A stretch of DNA of 7,656 nt, taken from Alphaproteobacteria bacterium (GTDB taxonomy: Bacteria > Pseudomonadota > Alphaproteobacteria > UBA8366). Where the stretch lies: the NCBI GenBank assembly GCA_018665505.1, contig JABJCS010000080.1:1-7656 (forward strand). Direction: 5' to 3'. Under the pieces are notes generated by a model that was not told the origin of the DNA, ran no database searches, and saw only the letters and a program-made list of their open reading frames with translations. The translations under genes and the position numbers were made by a program. Shown here piece by piece: positions 7,049 to 7,656 of the stretch. Position 1 is the stretch's first letter. Every line of letters starts with the position of its first letter.

Positions 7049-7118
7049 TTCGACGTGCTCAGCATGAGGTTTTCAATGGTTATATCCCAATTAGAAACCT
7101 CACCCTGAGCCTGTCGAA
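7049..7118. repeat. Long imperfect inverted repeat between convergent genes
   Basis: The left arm at 7049-7072 (TTCGAC-gt-GCTCAG-ca-TGAGGTTT) and the right arm at 7095-7118 are reverse complements at 20 of 24 positions, with a 22-base loop. The right arm contains CCTGAGCCTGTCGAAGG, a motif I recall as a frequent intergenic repeat in proteobacterial genomes. It sits between the 3' ends of the hydrolase and CMD-family genes, so it may act as a bidirectional transcript-end hairpin or be a copy of a dispersed palindromic repeat. There is no T-tract after the stem on either strand, so it is not a classic intrinsic terminator. Confidence 0.8.
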
Positions 7119-7132
7119 GGGAGGAGCGCCCG

Positions 7133-7528
7133 CTAGCCTTCTTCCGCTTTTAGCTCCTTGAACACCTTACCGGCAATGATCATTGCTTCGCGTATCGTCG
7201 GCACGCCAATATAGCCGCCGACATGCAGCAATGCTTCGGTGATCTCGTCCTCGGTCCAGCCCATTTTCCGAGCGAACCGGATATGCAGCTCTAATTCTGG
7301 CCAACAATGCAGGCATGTGTCGGAGATCACGCAGATCAGGGCGCGGGTCTTTCGGTCGAGCCCTTCGCGGCCCCACAAAAGACCGAAGACAGCTTCCGTC
7401 GCGTAATCTCCGAACTTTTCCATGACCGGGTCGGCATAGACGGTAGTCGCGAGCTTCTCGACCATCGCATCGCCCATCATTTCACGCCGGACTTGTTGTC
7501 CTTTTTCGTATGCTTCGCTTTTTGCCAC
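7133..7528 (-). CDS. Carboxymuconolactone decarboxylase (CMD) family protein
   Basis: This 131-residue protein has the compact all-helical CMD fold. The family includes gamma-carboxymuconolactone decarboxylase of the protocatechuate pathway and AhpD-like thiol peroxidases. Seen: an N-terminal helical lead with RREMMGDAMVEKL (14-26), LDRKTRALICVISDTC (57-72), ELELHIRFARKMGWTEDEITE (78-98), whose His82 matches the conserved His of decarboxylase-type members, and LLHVGGYIGVPTIREAM (100-116). Cys72 and Cys75 form a CLHC pair as in redox-active members, but the spacing to His82 is longer than the AhpD CxxCxxxH pattern. It could be a decarboxylase-like enzyme or a thiol-based protein; a pca assignment would be unsafe without other pca genes. 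The start is GTG, supported by a strong GGAGG (7542-7538) 9 bases upstream. It converges on the hydrolase gene, and a probable upstream gene ends 75 bases away on the same strand. Confidence 0.88.
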   Translation of the reverse strand: MAKSEAYEKGQQVRREMMGDAMVEKLATTVYADPVMEKFGDYATEAVFGLLWGREGLDRKTRALICVISDTCLHCWPELELHIRFARKMGWTEDEITEALLHVGGYIGVPTIREAMIIAGKVFKELKAEEG

Positions 7529-7537
7529 GTTCTTTTT

Positions 7538-7542
7538 CCTCC
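7538..7542 (-). promoter_or_regulatory. Ribosome binding site of the CMD-family gene
   Basis: On the minus strand the sequence reads TGGAGGAAAAAGAAC immediately before GTG. The GGAGG lies 9 bases from the start and is the best such site in the region, which supports translation from GTG at 7528 rather than a downstream ATG. Confidence 0.85.
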
Positions 7543-7603
7543 ATTGGATTTCTCGGAGCGATTGCCCCGTTAGAGGATGATTTAAGCTGACGCGGAGGGA
7601 GGA

Positions 7604-7656
7604 CTAGGAGACGAGGGGGCGGAAGACGCGCGAGGCCTCGTCGATGGCGTCGGTGA
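7604..7656 (-). CDS. Probable 3' end of an unidentified gene (partial)
   Basis: Read on the minus strand from the window edge, one frame encodes TDAIDEASRVFRPLVS and then stops with TAG (7606-7604). All 16 sense codons end in G or C, while the second positions are about half G/C, the pattern expected of a real gene in a GC-rich genome. It runs in the same direction as the CMD-family gene, 75 bases upstream of its start, and might share its transcript. The 16 residues are too few to name a family. The gene body lies outside the window. Confidence 0.55.
   Translation of the reverse strand, partial: TDAIDEASRVFRPLVS

Noticed and set aside
7133..7528. Assignment of the CMD protein as pcaC
   Set aside because: The CxxC pair is atypical for that enzyme and no other protocatechuate-pathway gene is in the window.

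Overview
The window reads as an ordinary chromosomal segment of a moderately GC-rich proteobacterium, most likely an alphaproteobacterium. That placement is inferred from the gltB-gltD arrangement, the codon use and the style of the neighbouring metabolic genes. It holds eight well-supported coding regions plus a short, probable 3' end of a ninth. I see no tRNA, rRNA, CRISPR array, transposase, toxin-antitoxin pair or phage gene.

Layout. Positions 1-1685 carry the end of gltB and all of gltD, the two subunits of NADPH-dependent glutamate synthase (GOGAT, nitrogen assimilation). A short-chain dehydrogenase/reductase (1724-2485) follows on the same strand. A convergent two-gene minus-strand unit comes next: an acyl-CoA synthetase-type AMP ligase (4816-3197) whose stop codon overlaps the start of a protein with two NIPSNAP-like domains (3200-2499). 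A 104-base divergent promoter region (4817-4920) separates this unit from a plus-strand pair: a luciferase-like flavin/F420 oxidoreductase of the Rv3520c type (4921-5949) and an alpha/beta hydrolase with a large N-terminal extension (5961-7025). A carboxymuconolactone-decarboxylase-family protein (7528-7133, minus strand, GTG start) converges on the hydrolase, with a large imperfect inverted repeat between the two. The last 53 bases look like the end of another minus-strand gene.

How it may fit together. GltBD is housekeeping. The remaining genes form a loose set: acyl-CoA activation, a redox enzyme of the SDR fold, a luciferase-like oxidoreductase, an esterase-like hydrolase and a CMD protein. 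Such sets are typical of peripheral catabolism of carboxylic acids or cyclic compounds, but no substrate can be read from the sequence and a single pathway is only an inference. The points most worth a second look are the coupled ligase/tandem-NIPSNAP pair, the inverted repeats in the divergent promoter, the long inverted repeat between the convergent genes, the CxxC pair in the CMD protein and the unexplained N-terminal domain of the hydrolase. I found nothing that clearly amounts to an undescribed biological system.
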